In this document: piece by piece, positions 16,427 to 23,298 of the stretch
Layout: the number at the start of each line of letters is the position of its first letter
Numbering within the stretch: position 1 is the stretch's first letter
Assembly: GCA_036823255.1 (NCBI GenBank)
Contig: DAISGC010000042.1
Location: 1-32,892 of the forward strand
Direction of reading: 5' to 3'
Source: UBA4658 sp002405485
GTDB lineage: Bacteria; Planctomycetota; Phycisphaerae; Phycisphaerales; UBA1924
DNA: 32,892 nucleotides
Position numbers and translations under genes: made by a program
Notes under the pieces: generated by a model
Database searches by the model: none
The model's input: only the letters and a program-made list of their open reading frames with translations
Told to the model about the DNA's origin: nothing

Positions 16427-17494
16427 CTAAATCCCCGCACCATCCGCCAGCCATCCGAGTTCCCCCGTCAGCCCCGTCCCTTTCATCAGCGCGCCCTTGT
16501 TGCCCACCCCGCTGGCGGGCTTCAGCACCGGCTCGGGCCGCGTCTGCTGCACCACGTGGCCGGGCGCGACGCTGCTGGTGACGAACACGCCGCCGGCGAT
16601 GACGCAATCATCCCCGATCACCGTGTCGCCACCCAGGATCACCGCACCGGCGTAGATCGTCACGCGATCCCCGATCGTCGGATGCCGCTTCAAGCCCTTG
16701 ATCGCTCTCCCGCGCTCGTCCTTGGGAAAACTCCGCGCGCCCAGCGTCACGCCCTGATAGATCTTCACGTGCTTGCCGATCACGCTCGTCTCGCCGATCA
16801 CCGTCGCCGATCCGTGATCGATGAAGAAGCTCTCCCCGATCACCGCGCCCGGATGCACATCGATTCCGGTGCGCGAGTGGGCCTGCTCCCCCATCACGCG
16901 CGGCAGCACCGGCACCCCGAGCCGATACAGCACATGCGCCGCCCGCTGCACGAAGATCGCCTCCAGCCCCGGATAGCAGAGCACGATCTCGTCCACGTGC
17001 TCCGCCGCCGGATCCCCGTCGTACGCCGCCTGCACGTCCAGCGCGAGCAGCCGCCGAACCTCCGCCAGCGACGTCACAAACTGCCTGACGACCAGCCGAA
17101 CGTACCCGTCGTCGTCGATGTCGGCGGGCACGATCTTCTCCCCGCCGTGCTGCGGCGGGCGCCGCCCGTACCGAAGCACCGCCCGCACCTCCTCCTCCAG
17201 AATCGTCGCGATCCGGGCGCACGCACGAGACACTCGCGGCCCGATCTCGCTCTCCCAGGGCGGATCCGCGTCAAAATACCCCGGAAACACCAGCCGACGC
17301 GTCTCATCCACAAGCTCACGCACCCGCTCGACGTTCGCCGCCCGGAACCCGCCCCCCACAACCCCGCCGCCCCTCCCGGCCGCGTCGGCCCGCAGACGCA
17401 GGGATCCCTCCGCGACGATCGATCTCGCCAGCGCCGTCGACGCCGACTCGAGCCATCCCGCATCCGATCTGTCCTGTGCGTCGTACCGACTCAT
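16427..17494 (-). CDS. Serine O-acetyltransferase (EpsC/CysE type)
   Basis: Acetylates serine from acetyl-CoA, the first step of cysteine synthesis. The N-terminal helical part (residues about 30-215) includes VFPGYFDADPPWESEIG. The C-terminal left-handed hexapeptide-repeat domain starts at about residue 225 with EQAHSRTGIDVHPGAVIG, then FFIDHGSATVIGETSVIG, VKIYQGVTLGA and KRHPTIGDRVTIYAGAVILGG. His in FFIDHG and GKRHPTI-like positions correspond to the catalytic His region. At 355 residues it is longer than E. coli CysE. GGAAGGG precedes the ATG at 17494. Divergent from the small lipoprotein gene. It is not adjacent to a cysteine synthase. Confidence 0.9.
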   Translation of the reverse strand: MSRYDAQDRSDAGWLESASTALARSIVAEGSLRLRADAAGRGGGVVGGGFRAANVERVRELVDETRRLVFPGYFDADPPWESEIGPRVSRACARIATILEEEVRAVLRYGRRPPQHGGEKIVPADIDDDGYVRLVVRQFVTSLAEVRRLLALDVQAAYDGDPAAEHVDEIVLCYPGLEAIFVQRAAHVLYRLGVPVLPRVMGEQAHSRTGIDVHPGAVIGESFFIDHGSATVIGETSVIGKHVKIYQGVTLGARSFPKDERGRAIKGLKRHPTIGDRVTIYAGAVILGGDTVIGDDCVIAGGVFVTSSVAPGHVVQQTRPEPVLKPASGVGNKGALMKGTGLTGELGWLADGAGI

Positions 17495-17648
17495 GAACCC
17501 TTCCCAACCGGGCGCCAAGCGACTCGCCCACCCCATCCTGCTCGCGCAGGGTACCCAGCCCGTTGGTATCGACCCAATTGCCCCCGAGATTCCCGACAAT
17601 CGCACCCAATCAGGGCCCTATCCGATCCGTCCGCCCCCCTCCTGTCGC

Positions 17649-17677
17649 TTGACGCACGACCCAAGACGCTGTACAAC
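17649..17677 (+). promoter_or_regulatory. Sigma-70-type promoter for the small lipoprotein gene
   Basis: TTGACG (17649-17654), 17-bp spacer, TACAAC (17672-17677). It lies about 65 bp upstream of the ATG at 17741, giving a leader that contains the Shine-Dalgarno AAAAGGAG. Confidence 0.65.
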
Positions 17678-17740
17678 CCACTCCCCGCGATCTGGTACCG
17701 GCCGGTAGCGGCCCCGGAACACCCCCAAAAGGAGTTTGCC

Positions 17741-18013
17741 ATGGCCCGTCGCTCCGCTTCGTTCCTCGCCGCCGCTTTGCTTGCCACGTGCGGCCTGCTC
17801 ACCGGCTGCGGCAGCGGCGACGCCCAGCTCGACGCGGTGCGCGCCGACCCGACCCCCGAGCTCGACAGTCTCTATCAGCGCCCCGTCGAGATCGACAACA
17901 AGCTCACCCTCATGGCCGACGAGAACTGGCGCATGTTCTGGCAGGACCTCGGCCGAGCCACCTATGTGGATCGCCCCTCGCGCCTGACGCCCGAGACCGT
18001 CCCGCAGCCCTGA
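17741..18013 (+). CDS. Small putative lipoprotein
   Basis: A 90-residue protein. Residues 1-22 are a signal peptide (MARRSASFLAAALLATCGLL), and LLTGC at 19-23 is a lipobox with Cys23 as the acylated residue. The mature part is short and acidic, ends in a Pro-rich tail and contains WRMFWQDLGRATY. No known domain was found. AAAAGGAG at 17727-17734 sets the start, and a promoter with a good -35/-10 pair lies ahead. It lies divergent from the serine acetyltransferase gene. It could be an outer- or inner-membrane lipoprotein; role unknown. Confidence 0.75.
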   Translation: MARRSASFLAAALLATCGLLTGCGSGDAQLDAVRADPTPELDSLYQRPVEIDNKLTLMADENWRMFWQDLGRATYVDRPSRLTPETVPQP

Positions 18014-18130
18014 TGTGACTCCTTCTGTGTCACCACATGGTGGAGCGCTCGCCATCGCGCGTCCGCCCGGTCGAGTGTGCCGCACGTTGAGCGGATCTCT
18101 GCCTCGGCCCTCATGCATGACGCATACGTG

Positions 18131-18159
18131 AAAAAGCCGCACGCGGTCTCGCGTGCGGC
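18131..18159 (-). terminator. Intrinsic terminator for the leftward winged-helix gene
   Basis: GCCGCACGC (18136-18144), loop GGTCTC, GCGTGCGGC (18151-18159): a 9-bp perfect stem, followed on the minus strand by TTTTT (complement of 18131-18135). It lies about 90 bp beyond the stop of the leftward gene ending at 18247. Confidence 0.8.
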
Positions 18160-18246
18160 GTTGTGCACATCTTGGTTTGAACGTGTCCTGCGCGACTGGC
18201 CGGCGCTGCGCCGGAGTCCGGGCGACTGAGCGCCGGACCGGGCAGA

Positions 18247-18642
18247 TCACTTCGCCGTGTACTGCCCGCGGGCCACGCGCTTGAACTTGCCGCTGTTGAT
18301 GAGCGTCTGGTTCACGATCGTGCGGAACGAGGGAGAGGTGGTCGCATAGCCGGCCTTCTGCACGGCCTCGGCGACCTCGGTCACGGACATGGTCTTGTCC
18401 GTCAGCACCTTCGTCAGGGCCTCGACCAGATTCATGTCGTTCTTGGGACGCTTGCGCGCCCCGACGAACGTCCCGCCCCGCGCAATGCCCCCAAGTTCCG
18501 AGATCGTCTGATCCAGCTCGCGAACGGCGCTCATGAGACGCTCACGCTTCTTGATCAGCGTCCCCACCCGACGCTGACGCCGACCCAGCTCCCGACGCAG
18601 ATCGGTCACCGACACACCAGACAAACCGCTTCGCTTGGCCAT
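18247..18642 (-). CDS. Coiled-coil and winged-helix small DNA-binding-like protein
   Basis: A 131-residue basic protein with a Lys/Arg-rich helical N-terminal half (TDLRRELGRRQRRVGTLIKK, then a coiled coil to about residue 55). The C-terminal domain (NLVEALTKVLTDKTMSVTEV to GQYTAK) resembles winged-helix/HARE-HTH-type domains. The ATG at 18642 (MAKRSG) was chosen; in-frame ATGs at 18657, 18672 or further upstream are possible. It is directly downstream of parB (170 bp gap, same strand) and ahead of an intrinsic terminator. The similarity is inferred by pattern. Possible roles are chromatin-like or regulatory, unproven. Confidence 0.7.
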   Translation of the reverse strand: MAKRSGLSGVSVTDLRRELGRRQRRVGTLIKKRERLMSAVRELDQTISELGGIARGGTFVGARKRPKNDMNLVEALTKVLTDKTMSVTEVAEAVQKAGYATTSPSFRTIVNQTLINSGKFKRVARGQYTAK

Positions 18643-18812
18643 TGCTGCAATCCTCATCTTGTCGAGTCTCATCGCGGAGATTCGACCATGGGCTTCACCA
18701 CCAGAACACCCCGCGCATCTTAGGTCGCACACATGTACGACACCGCGAATTCACGGCGTGTTCCATGGAGAAAACACAAATGTCGGGCCATGTGCGGCGT
18801 CTGGTTGGGTCA
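18643..18812. other. Intergenic gap between parB and the winged-helix gene
   Basis: No gene is seen. On the minus strand TAAGAT (18722-18717) might be a -10 for the winged-helix gene, with no clear -35. There is no hairpin terminator for parB, so read-through is possible. Confidence 0.3.
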
Positions 18813-19922
18813 TTATCTCAATACGAACCCCATTTTGCTCATGAGCCCATCGAAGTGATCAAGCCCATAGAACTTCACGACGATCGTGCCGCGCTTGCCG
18901 CCGGCGCCGGCCCGGATGCGCACGCTCGTGCCCAGGTGCTCGCCGAGCTGTTTCTCAAGATCGCGCATCGCCGCGGCGCGGCCCATCGCCGCCTCGGACA
19001 CCTGCACGGCGGGGGCCGGACCATCCGAGGTCTCGCCGAATCGCGCAATGGCCTGCTCAAGCCGGCGCACCGACCAGCTCTGGTTCGCCGCCAGCGCGGC
19101 CAGCTTCACTCTGTGCGGGCCCGGGGCGGCGGCGAGCAGGGCCTTGCCGTGCCCGAAGGAGAGCGCCTGCGACTCGAGCAACTCGATGATCGACGGCTCC
19201 AGCTCCGTCAAGCGGATGAGATTGCTCACGCTCGAGCGATCGATGCCGAGCTTCTCCCCGACCTGCGCGTGCGAGAGCGCAAACCGCTCGCTCAGGCCGC
19301 GCACCGCCCACGCCCGCTCCATCGTTGAAAGATCCGCGCGCTGCACGTTCTCGATGAGCGACCACTCCGCGGCTTGCTCGTCGGTCAGCGTCGCCAGCAC
19401 CGCCGGCACGAACGACACCCCCGCAAGCATGCTCGCCCGCCAGCGACGCTCGCCCGCGACAAGCTCATACGCCTTGCCATCGGCACGCCCTGGTCCAAGC
19501 GCCCGCACCAGGATCGGCTGCACCACTCCGGCGCTCCGGATCGACGCGGCCAGCTCGTTCAGCGACTGCTCATCAAAGACCCGACGGGGCTGGAACGGGC
19601 TGGGCACGATCGAGCCGCATGGCACATGCACCACACGCCGAGCAGCGTCCCCATCCGCACCCCCTTCACCGTTCGCCGCACGCGCCGGCGCGCTCGCCAT
19701 CGCATTGGCCGCCGGGTTGGCCGTCGCGTTGGTTGCTCCGCGATCGCCGGCGGGCTCGCCGCGGGTGGGCTTTGACTCCACGATCGGTGCCGCCAAGCTC
19801 CCCCCGAGACCTTGCTGGGGCACCTGCACCGCGACCGGATCGCCCAGCAGCGCGCTCAAGCCGCGGCCAAGCCGACGCGGCTTCTCGGATGCCCGATCGT
19901 GTTTTGTTTGGGTCTTGGACAT
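18813..19922 (-). CDS. parB: Chromosome-partitioning protein ParB
   Basis: ParB binds parS sites, spreads as a CTP-dependent clamp and loads SMC to organise and segregate the chromosome. The N-terminal ParA-interaction motif LGRGLSALLGD is at residues 18-28, followed by a low-complexity Ala/Gly linker (29-95). The N-terminal CTP-binding domain has SPFQPRRVF and LVAGERRWRA (155-164). The central helix-turn-helix spans about 205-240 (LSHAQVGEKLGIDRSSVSNLIRL), and a C-terminal dimerisation region ends in KRGTIVVKFYGLDHFDGLM. It is 369 residues. The start at 19922 (MSKTQTKHD) is the natural one. Only parB is seen: no parA is adjacent, which is unusual. Cognate parS sites lie just upstream at 20121-21951. 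A promoter and LexA-like box lie at 19964-20007. Confidence 0.95.
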   Translation of the reverse strand: MSKTQTKHDRASEKPRRLGRGLSALLGDPVAVQVPQQGLGGSLAAPIVESKPTRGEPAGDRGATNATANPAANAMASAPARAANGEGGADGDAARRVVHVPCGSIVPSPFQPRRVFDEQSLNELAASIRSAGVVQPILVRALGPGRADGKAYELVAGERRWRASMLAGVSFVPAVLATLTDEQAAEWSLIENVQRADLSTMERAWAVRGLSERFALSHAQVGEKLGIDRSSVSNLIRLTELEPSIIELLESQALSFGHGKALLAAAPGPHRVKLAALAANQSWSVRRLEQAIARFGETSDGPAPAVQVSEAAMGRAAAMRDLEKQLGEHLGTSVRIRAGAGGKRGTIVVKFYGLDHFDGLMSKMGFVLR

Positions 19923-19963
19923 GAATGGGTGCCCTTGTGGGTGCTGCATGCGGGATGTTGTGC

Positions 19964-20007
19964 CGAACGAATGTTCGACTCTACATATGGATACACTTTG
20001 CCGTCAA
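19964..20007 (-). promoter_or_regulatory. parB promoter with a LexA/DinR-like box
   Basis: On the minus strand TTGACG (20007-20002) is followed after 18 bp by TAGAGT (19983-19978). Directly after the -10 lies CGAACGAATGTTCG (19964-19977), which matches the Gram-positive LexA/DinR consensus CGAACRNRYGTTYG at every position. A repressor bound here would cover the transcription start. Which LexA motif this bacterium uses is unknown, so regulation by DNA damage is inference. Confidence 0.5.
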
Positions 20008-20064
20008 GCGCGGGTTCCAGGTCGTTTCGTGATCGTCAACCGTTCCTCGACACTCCCCGATCCC

Positions 20065-20661
20065 ATGGCCAAAAGACCATCGCCCAAAGCCAAGTCTTCG
20101 TCGCGTTCCGGTTCAACTGCTGTTCCACGTGGAACATCACGCTCCTCCGGCGCCCGAGCGTCGACGCACGCCCCGTCGAAAGGCGGCTCGATCGAGGTCA
20201 TCGCTCGCGGCTGCCTGCTCCACGGCTCATGCGTCCTGGTGACGCGAAACCTCAAGCACGGTTACGCCTATCTCCCCGGCGGCCATGTCGAGTTCGATGA
20301 ATCGGCCGGCGACGCCGCTCGGCGTGAGTTTCTTGAGGAGTGCGGGGTCGAGGTTCGCGTGGGCAATGCCGCACTGGTCTGCGAAGCCGCGTTCAGCACC
20401 AAGAAGCGGCGACATCACGAGATCACCATCGTGTTCCACGTGGAACCCGTGAACCTCAAGGGTTCACGCGGCAAGGGAGCACGCTCCACACCCCCCACGG
20501 TCAAGAGTCTTGAGCCCGGAATCGGGTTCGACTGGCTCGATCTCGCATCCGTGATCGACCACGACGTCCGGCCCCCAGCCGTCAAGGCCTGGCTCATGAC
20601 CCTCGGCGATGAGGCGTCGCGTCTGGAATGGGTCTCGGCAATGCACCCAGACCTTCGATAA
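20065..20661 (+). CDS. NUDIX hydrolase
   Basis: A 198-residue protein, predicted to hydrolyse a nucleoside diphosphate linked to another moiety. The NUDIX box begins at about residue 72 and reads GGHVEFDESAGDAARREF followed by LEECGV, with every position of the GX5EX7REUXEEXGU pattern satisfied. A strand-rich core surrounds it (RGCLLHGSCVLVTRNL, YAYLPGG). Residues 1-45 are a Ser/Lys/Arg-rich low-complexity leader in which a parS site is embedded (codons 19-24). The ATG at 20065 was chosen; 19987 is an alternative and adds 26 residues. Substrate is unknown. Divergent from parB, and it overlaps two parS sites. Confidence 0.85.
   Translation: MAKRPSPKAKSSSRSGSTAVPRGTSRSSGARASTHAPSKGGSIEVIARGCLLHGSCVLVTRNLKHGYAYLPGGHVEFDESAGDAARREFLEECGVEVRVGNAALVCEAAFSTKKRRHHEITIVFHVEPVNLKGSRGKGARSTPPTVKSLEPGIGFDWLDLASVIDHDVRPPAVKAWLMTLGDEASRLEWVSAMHPDLR
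20121..20136. other. parS site 1 (perfect)
   Basis: TGTTCCACGTGGAACA, a perfect 16-bp palindrome of the parS class. Inside the NUDIX gene, about 200 bp from the parB start. Confidence 0.85.
20432..20447. other. parS site 2 (15 of 16)
   Basis: TGTTCCACGTGGAACC, one mismatch at the last base. Within the NUDIX gene. Confidence 0.75.
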
Positions 20662-20826
20662 CCCCCCCCCCGGCCACCCACGCCCCCCCGCAACCTTCCG
20701 CAACCGGCACAGTTTCCAACAGGAATACCGGCGACGCAGCGCCGCGGGGCGGGGTTGAATGCGCTCCCGTCTCGCGGACTGGCTTCGGGTCGCCGGGCTG
20801 GAGTCGCCGCTTCCAGCCCATCCACA

Positions 20827-20842
20827 TGTTCCACGTGGAACA
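20827..20842. other. parS site 3 (perfect)
   Basis: TGTTCCACGTGGAACA, in the intergenic region between the NUDIX gene and the kinase gene. Confidence 0.85.
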
Positions 20843-20888
20843 TGCAGGGGCAACGGAATGGCCACGGTATGAGGCGTGGGATCACGGC

Positions 20889-20938
20889 TTGGGGGGTGGT
20901 GTGCGGGGGATAGGGGTGGGGGGTGGGGGGTGGGGGGT
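20889..20938 (+). repeat. G-rich tract with quadruplex potential
   Basis: Runs of four to six G's recur, as in GGGGGGTGG and GGGGTGGGGGGTGGGG. The runs and short loops fit G-quadruplex formation on the top strand. A matching C-rich tract at 20661-20693 lies on the other side of parS site 3. Confidence 0.6.
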
Positions 20939-21009
20939 GTTCCACGTGGCAAAAGGGGGTATGCCTAGCGATGTTACACGGGGAACCTGTGAGGGTCCGA
21001 AGCCGAGGC
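20937..21009 (+). repeat. parS-bearing module, copy A (degenerate)
   Basis: Begins GTGTTCCACGTGG, holds two degraded parS-like sites (20938-20953, 20972-20987) and ends TGTGAGGGTCCGAAGCC-GAGGC just before the N gap. Aligns with copy B at 21067-21141 over most of its length. Confidence 0.55.
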
Positions 21010-21019
21010 NNNNNNNNNN
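21010..21019. other. Assembly gap (10 N)
   Basis: Ten consecutive N's between G-rich tracts. Probably a placeholder of unknown true length rather than exactly ten bases. Confidence 0.95.
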
Positions 21020-21067
21020 GTGGGTGGGGTGTGCGGTGTTTTGGGGTCGGGGTGGGGGTGTGTGGGG

Positions 21068-21083
21068 TGCTCCACGTGGAACA
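21068..21083. other. parS site 4 (15 of 16)
   Basis: TGCTCCACGTGGAACA, one mismatch at position 3. Confidence 0.75.
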
Positions 21084-21101
21084 TTTGTATCTGCCACTCG
21101 A

Positions 21102-21117
21102 TGTTCCACGTGGAACA
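21102..21117. other. parS site 5 (perfect)
   Basis: TGTTCCACGTGGAACA, within module copy B. Confidence 0.85.
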
Positions 21118-21296
21118 TGTGTGGGTCCGGGAAGCCGCGGCCGCCGCCGAGAACACCCGCTGCACGACCGTCACGCCCCACACTGGGGGCATTCTCGACA
21201 TTCGCCGACCGGCCTACCCCTTGTTCTGGTGGATCGCGATGTCCTGGTCAGTCGATGTGCCTCGTCGTCGCGGGGGCTTCTCCCGCTGCGACCCGC

Positions 21297-22220
21297 ATGG
21301 ACGCACAGACTCGAAACAGCCCTCGAAGCACCGATCGCCCCGCGGTTCGAACCGCGGCGGGCGCGGCGCTGCTCGATCCGGCCGCCGCAGATGGGCCAGC
21401 CGAGCTGGGCGTACTGGACGAGGAGCTCATTCGGCTGCAGCGGCTCTCGGTCCTGGGCCTCGCCGCGGGGATGATCGCGCACGAGTTCAACAACATTCTG
21501 ACCCCCCTTGCGTCGTATGCGCAGATGGCCCTGGCCGCGCCGGAGGATCGGGAACTGGTGACCAAGGCCCTCCGCCGATGCCTCGCCGCGAGCGAGCAGA
21601 CAAGCTCGATCGCTTCGGCGATTCTGGACCTGGTGCGAAGCGCCGGCGTGGCTCCGACGGGATCGCCCGTGGCGGACGTGCCTGCATGCATTCGGGCGGC
21701 GGTGGATTGTCTCGGACGATCGCCGGAGAAGGACGGCATCGCTCTGATCCTGCCGCCGAAGCCGTCGAAGCCGGTGCTGGCGGCGATTGAGCCGCACGCG
21801 TTGACGCACGTGCTCGTGAACCTGCTCATCAACGCGCGGAACGCCATCGATCGTCGGGGCACGCTGGAGATCGCCGTGGAGTCGAGCGATCAGCCGCCCG
21901 AGGCTCCATCGGGTGAGGCGGTCGCGGATAGTCGATGTTCCACGTGGAACACGCGCGTTCGCCCGGGTGACTGCGCTGCGGAGAGCGGATGGCTGACGAT
22001 CGTGGTGCGTGACTCAGGCCGGGGCATGCGACCGGAGCGCCTCGCCGAGCTGTTCACTCCGCCGCACCTTCGCACGCGAACGGCTGGGCCGACCGCCGGG
22101 GGGACGGGGCTTGGCATGGGCATCGCCAAGCACCTGGTTGAACAGGCCGGCGGGTGGCTCGTCGTGACATCGGCGCCGGGGATGGGGACGACGGTGCGGG
22201 TGAACGTGCCCAGAGCCTGA
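21297..22220 (+). CDS. Histidine kinase (HEFNN H-box, NtrB-like)
   Basis: A 307-residue kinase without an obvious sensor domain or membrane segment, so it is cytoplasmic. The phosphorylated His is in GMIAHEFNNILTPLASY (His62). The ATPase domain shows the N box VNLLINARNAI (about 175-185), the G1 box DSGRGM (about 240) and the G2 box GTGLGMGIAKHL (about 265). ATG at 21297 (MDAQTRNS) was chosen; the in-frame ATG at 21255 is an alternative. No response regulator lies next to it, so its partner is elsewhere. A perfect parS site (21936-21951) is read through within the ATPase domain as CSTWNT, in a short segment that may be an insertion. Confidence 0.88.
   Translation: MDAQTRNSPRSTDRPAVRTAAGAALLDPAAADGPAELGVLDEELIRLQRLSVLGLAAGMIAHEFNNILTPLASYAQMALAAPEDRELVTKALRRCLAASEQTSSIASAILDLVRSAGVAPTGSPVADVPACIRAAVDCLGRSPEKDGIALILPPKPSKPVLAAIEPHALTHVLVNLLINARNAIDRRGTLEIAVESSDQPPEAPSGEAVADSRCSTWNTRVRPGDCAAESGWLTIVVRDSGRGMRPERLAELFTPPHLRTRTAGPTAGGTGLGMGIAKHLVEQAGGWLVVTSAPGMGTTVRVNVPRA
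21936..21951. other. parS site 6 (perfect), inside the kinase gene
   Basis: TGTTCCACGTGGAACA, within the coding region, translated as CSTWNT near codons 214-219. Confidence 0.85.
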
Positions 22221-22326
22221 GCCGACGCGCAGGTTGCGGGCGCGCCCATGCCGAGACCGGCATCGGGACCACGGCCACCGACCATCGGAATACAAACAGT
22301 TTACGAACGCTTCTACGTTGGGGCCG

Positions 22327-23175
22327 TCAGGAGGTTCGAGGGGAGCCGTTGCGTTCCAGGAGCCACCAGTGGCGCTTGGCCTTGGGCTTCCAGGCGAAGC
22401 CGAACTTCTTCTGGGCGACTTCGACGATGTGGTCGACGGCCTCGGCGGGGTCGTCGGTGACGAACACGAGGTTCAGATCTTCGGGGCTGATGGTGCCGAC
22501 GGGGAGCATGCTCTTGCGCATGAACTCGAGCATGGGCTCCCAGTAGTCCTTGCCCAGGAGGACGACGGGGAAGTCCTGGATCTTGCCGGTCTGGATGAGG
22601 GTGATGGCCTCGAAGAGCTCGTCCATCGTGCCGAAGCCGCCGGGGAAGACGACGAAGGCGTAGGAGTACTTGACGAGCATGACCTTGCGGACGAAGAAGT
22701 AGCGGAACTCGATGAACTTGTCGAGGTAGGGATTGGGCTCCTGCTCCATCGGCAATGTAATATTACATCCGATGGTGAAGGCCTTTTCGTCGCGTGCCCC
22801 GCGGTTGGCGGCCTCCATGATGCCGGGGCCGCCGCCGGTCATGATGGTGAACCCGACCTTGGCGAGTCGAGCGGAGGTATCGCGGGCGAGGTGGTAGTAG
22901 GGGTGGTCGTCCTTGAAGCGTGCCGAGCCGAAGACGGTGATGCACGGCCCGACGAAGTGGAGGGCACGGAAGCCCTTGATGAACTCGAGGCCGATGCGGA
23001 GGACGCGGAGCAGTTCGGATCGCCGCGGCCGCGGGCCTTCGAGGAATCGCCCCTCTTCGACGTGTCGCGTGGCCTTGCCCCAGCGGGCGGCGCTGACGGC
23101 GGGGGGCAGGCCCAGGGAGGAGGGAGTCGGGGCGGCGGAGGGGGTGGGCTGGGATGGCGTGGGCTTGGGCGGCAT
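22327..23175 (-). CDS. LOG-family (TIGR00730) nucleotide-processing protein
   Basis: A 282-residue Rossmann-fold protein of the LOG/YgdH type (cytokinin-riboside monophosphate phosphoribohydrolase-like). The motifs ITVFGSARF, TGGGPGIMEAANRGA (about 112-126) and VVFPGGFGTMDELFEAI (about 174-190) are diagnostic. Between them, FTIGCNITLPMEQEPN and FVRKVMLVKYSYAF also fit. The N-terminal 45 residues are Pro/Ser-rich. The start at 23175 (MPPKPTPS) was chosen since the frame upstream is antisense to the DUF2007 gene. It lies convergent with the kinase gene, and an A+T-rich palindrome lies inside it (22747-22774). Substrate not determined. Confidence 0.9.
   Translation of the reverse strand: MPPKPTPSQPTPSAAPTPSSLGLPPAVSAARWGKATRHVEEGRFLEGPRPRRSELLRVLRIGLEFIKGFRALHFVGPCITVFGSARFKDDHPYYHLARDTSARLAKVGFTIMTGGGPGIMEAANRGARDEKAFTIGCNITLPMEQEPNPYLDKFIEFRYFFVRKVMLVKYSYAFVVFPGGFGTMDELFEAITLIQTGKIQDFPVVLLGKDYWEPMLEFMRKSMLPVGTISPEDLNLVFVTDDPAEAVDHIVEVAQKKFGFAWKPKAKRHWWLLERNGSPRTS
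22747..22774. repeat. A+T-rich inverted repeat inside the LOG-family gene
   Basis: The core ATGTAATATTACAT (22755-22768) is a perfect 14-bp palindrome. The flanks CATCGG (22747-22752) and CCGATG (22769-22774) extend it with a 2-base offset. It lies in an otherwise G+C-rich gene and uses uncommon codons for the conserved residues of GCNITLP. Confidence 0.6.
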
Positions 23176-23286
23176 GGTGGCGTGGCGGAAAAGCGTGAGC
23201 GGCGCGGACTGGGCGGAATATCGGGCGATGCTGGCCGTCGGCGGCACGGATTGGTGCCGTGGGGTGGTGGGTGTCACCTGCCGCAC

Positions 23287-23292
23287 TACGAT
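23287..23292 (+). promoter_or_regulatory. Candidate -10 element of a leaderless transcript (DUF2007 gene)
   Basis: TACGAT ends 6 bases before the ATG at 23299, so the transcription start would fall on the start codon. No clear -35 was found. Confidence 0.4.
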
Positions 23293-23298
23293 GGCCCG

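Larger units (their letters stand above)
21067..21141 (+). repeat. parS-bearing module, copy B (intact sites)
   Basis: Holds a 15/16 parS at 21068-21083 and a perfect parS at 21102-21117, followed by TGTGGGTCCGGGAAGCC-GCGGC. It matches copy A, including the G-rich run just before it. Confidence 0.55.
20662..21296. other. Origin-proximal intergenic region: parS cluster, C-rich to G-rich switch, assembly gap
   Basis: No gene is seen. It contains C-runs at 20661-20693, then G-runs at 20891-20938 and 21020-21067, six parS or parS-like sites counting degenerate copies, two imperfect copies of a 73-75 bp module (20937-21009 and 21067-21141), and a 10-base N gap at 21010-21019. The top strand changes from C-rich to G-rich here. 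Confidence 0.7.

Noticed and set aside
16331..17740. Plus-strand frame running into the small lipoprotein
   Set aside because: It is opposite the serine acetyltransferase; the lipoprotein has its own promoter, Shine-Dalgarno and signal peptide at 17741.
19987..20064. Upstream start for the NUDIX protein
   Set aside because: Adds residues that do not look conserved and overlaps the parB promoter; ATG 20065 preferred.
22248..22263. Hairpin ATGCCG-AGAC-CGGCAT between the kinase and the LOG gene
   Set aside because: Short stem, no T-tract; not convincing as a terminator.
18643..22326. DnaA boxes or an A+T-rich unwinding element for an origin
   Set aside because: No TTATCCACA-type box was seen on either strand in the likely origin region, so an oriC feature was not annotated.
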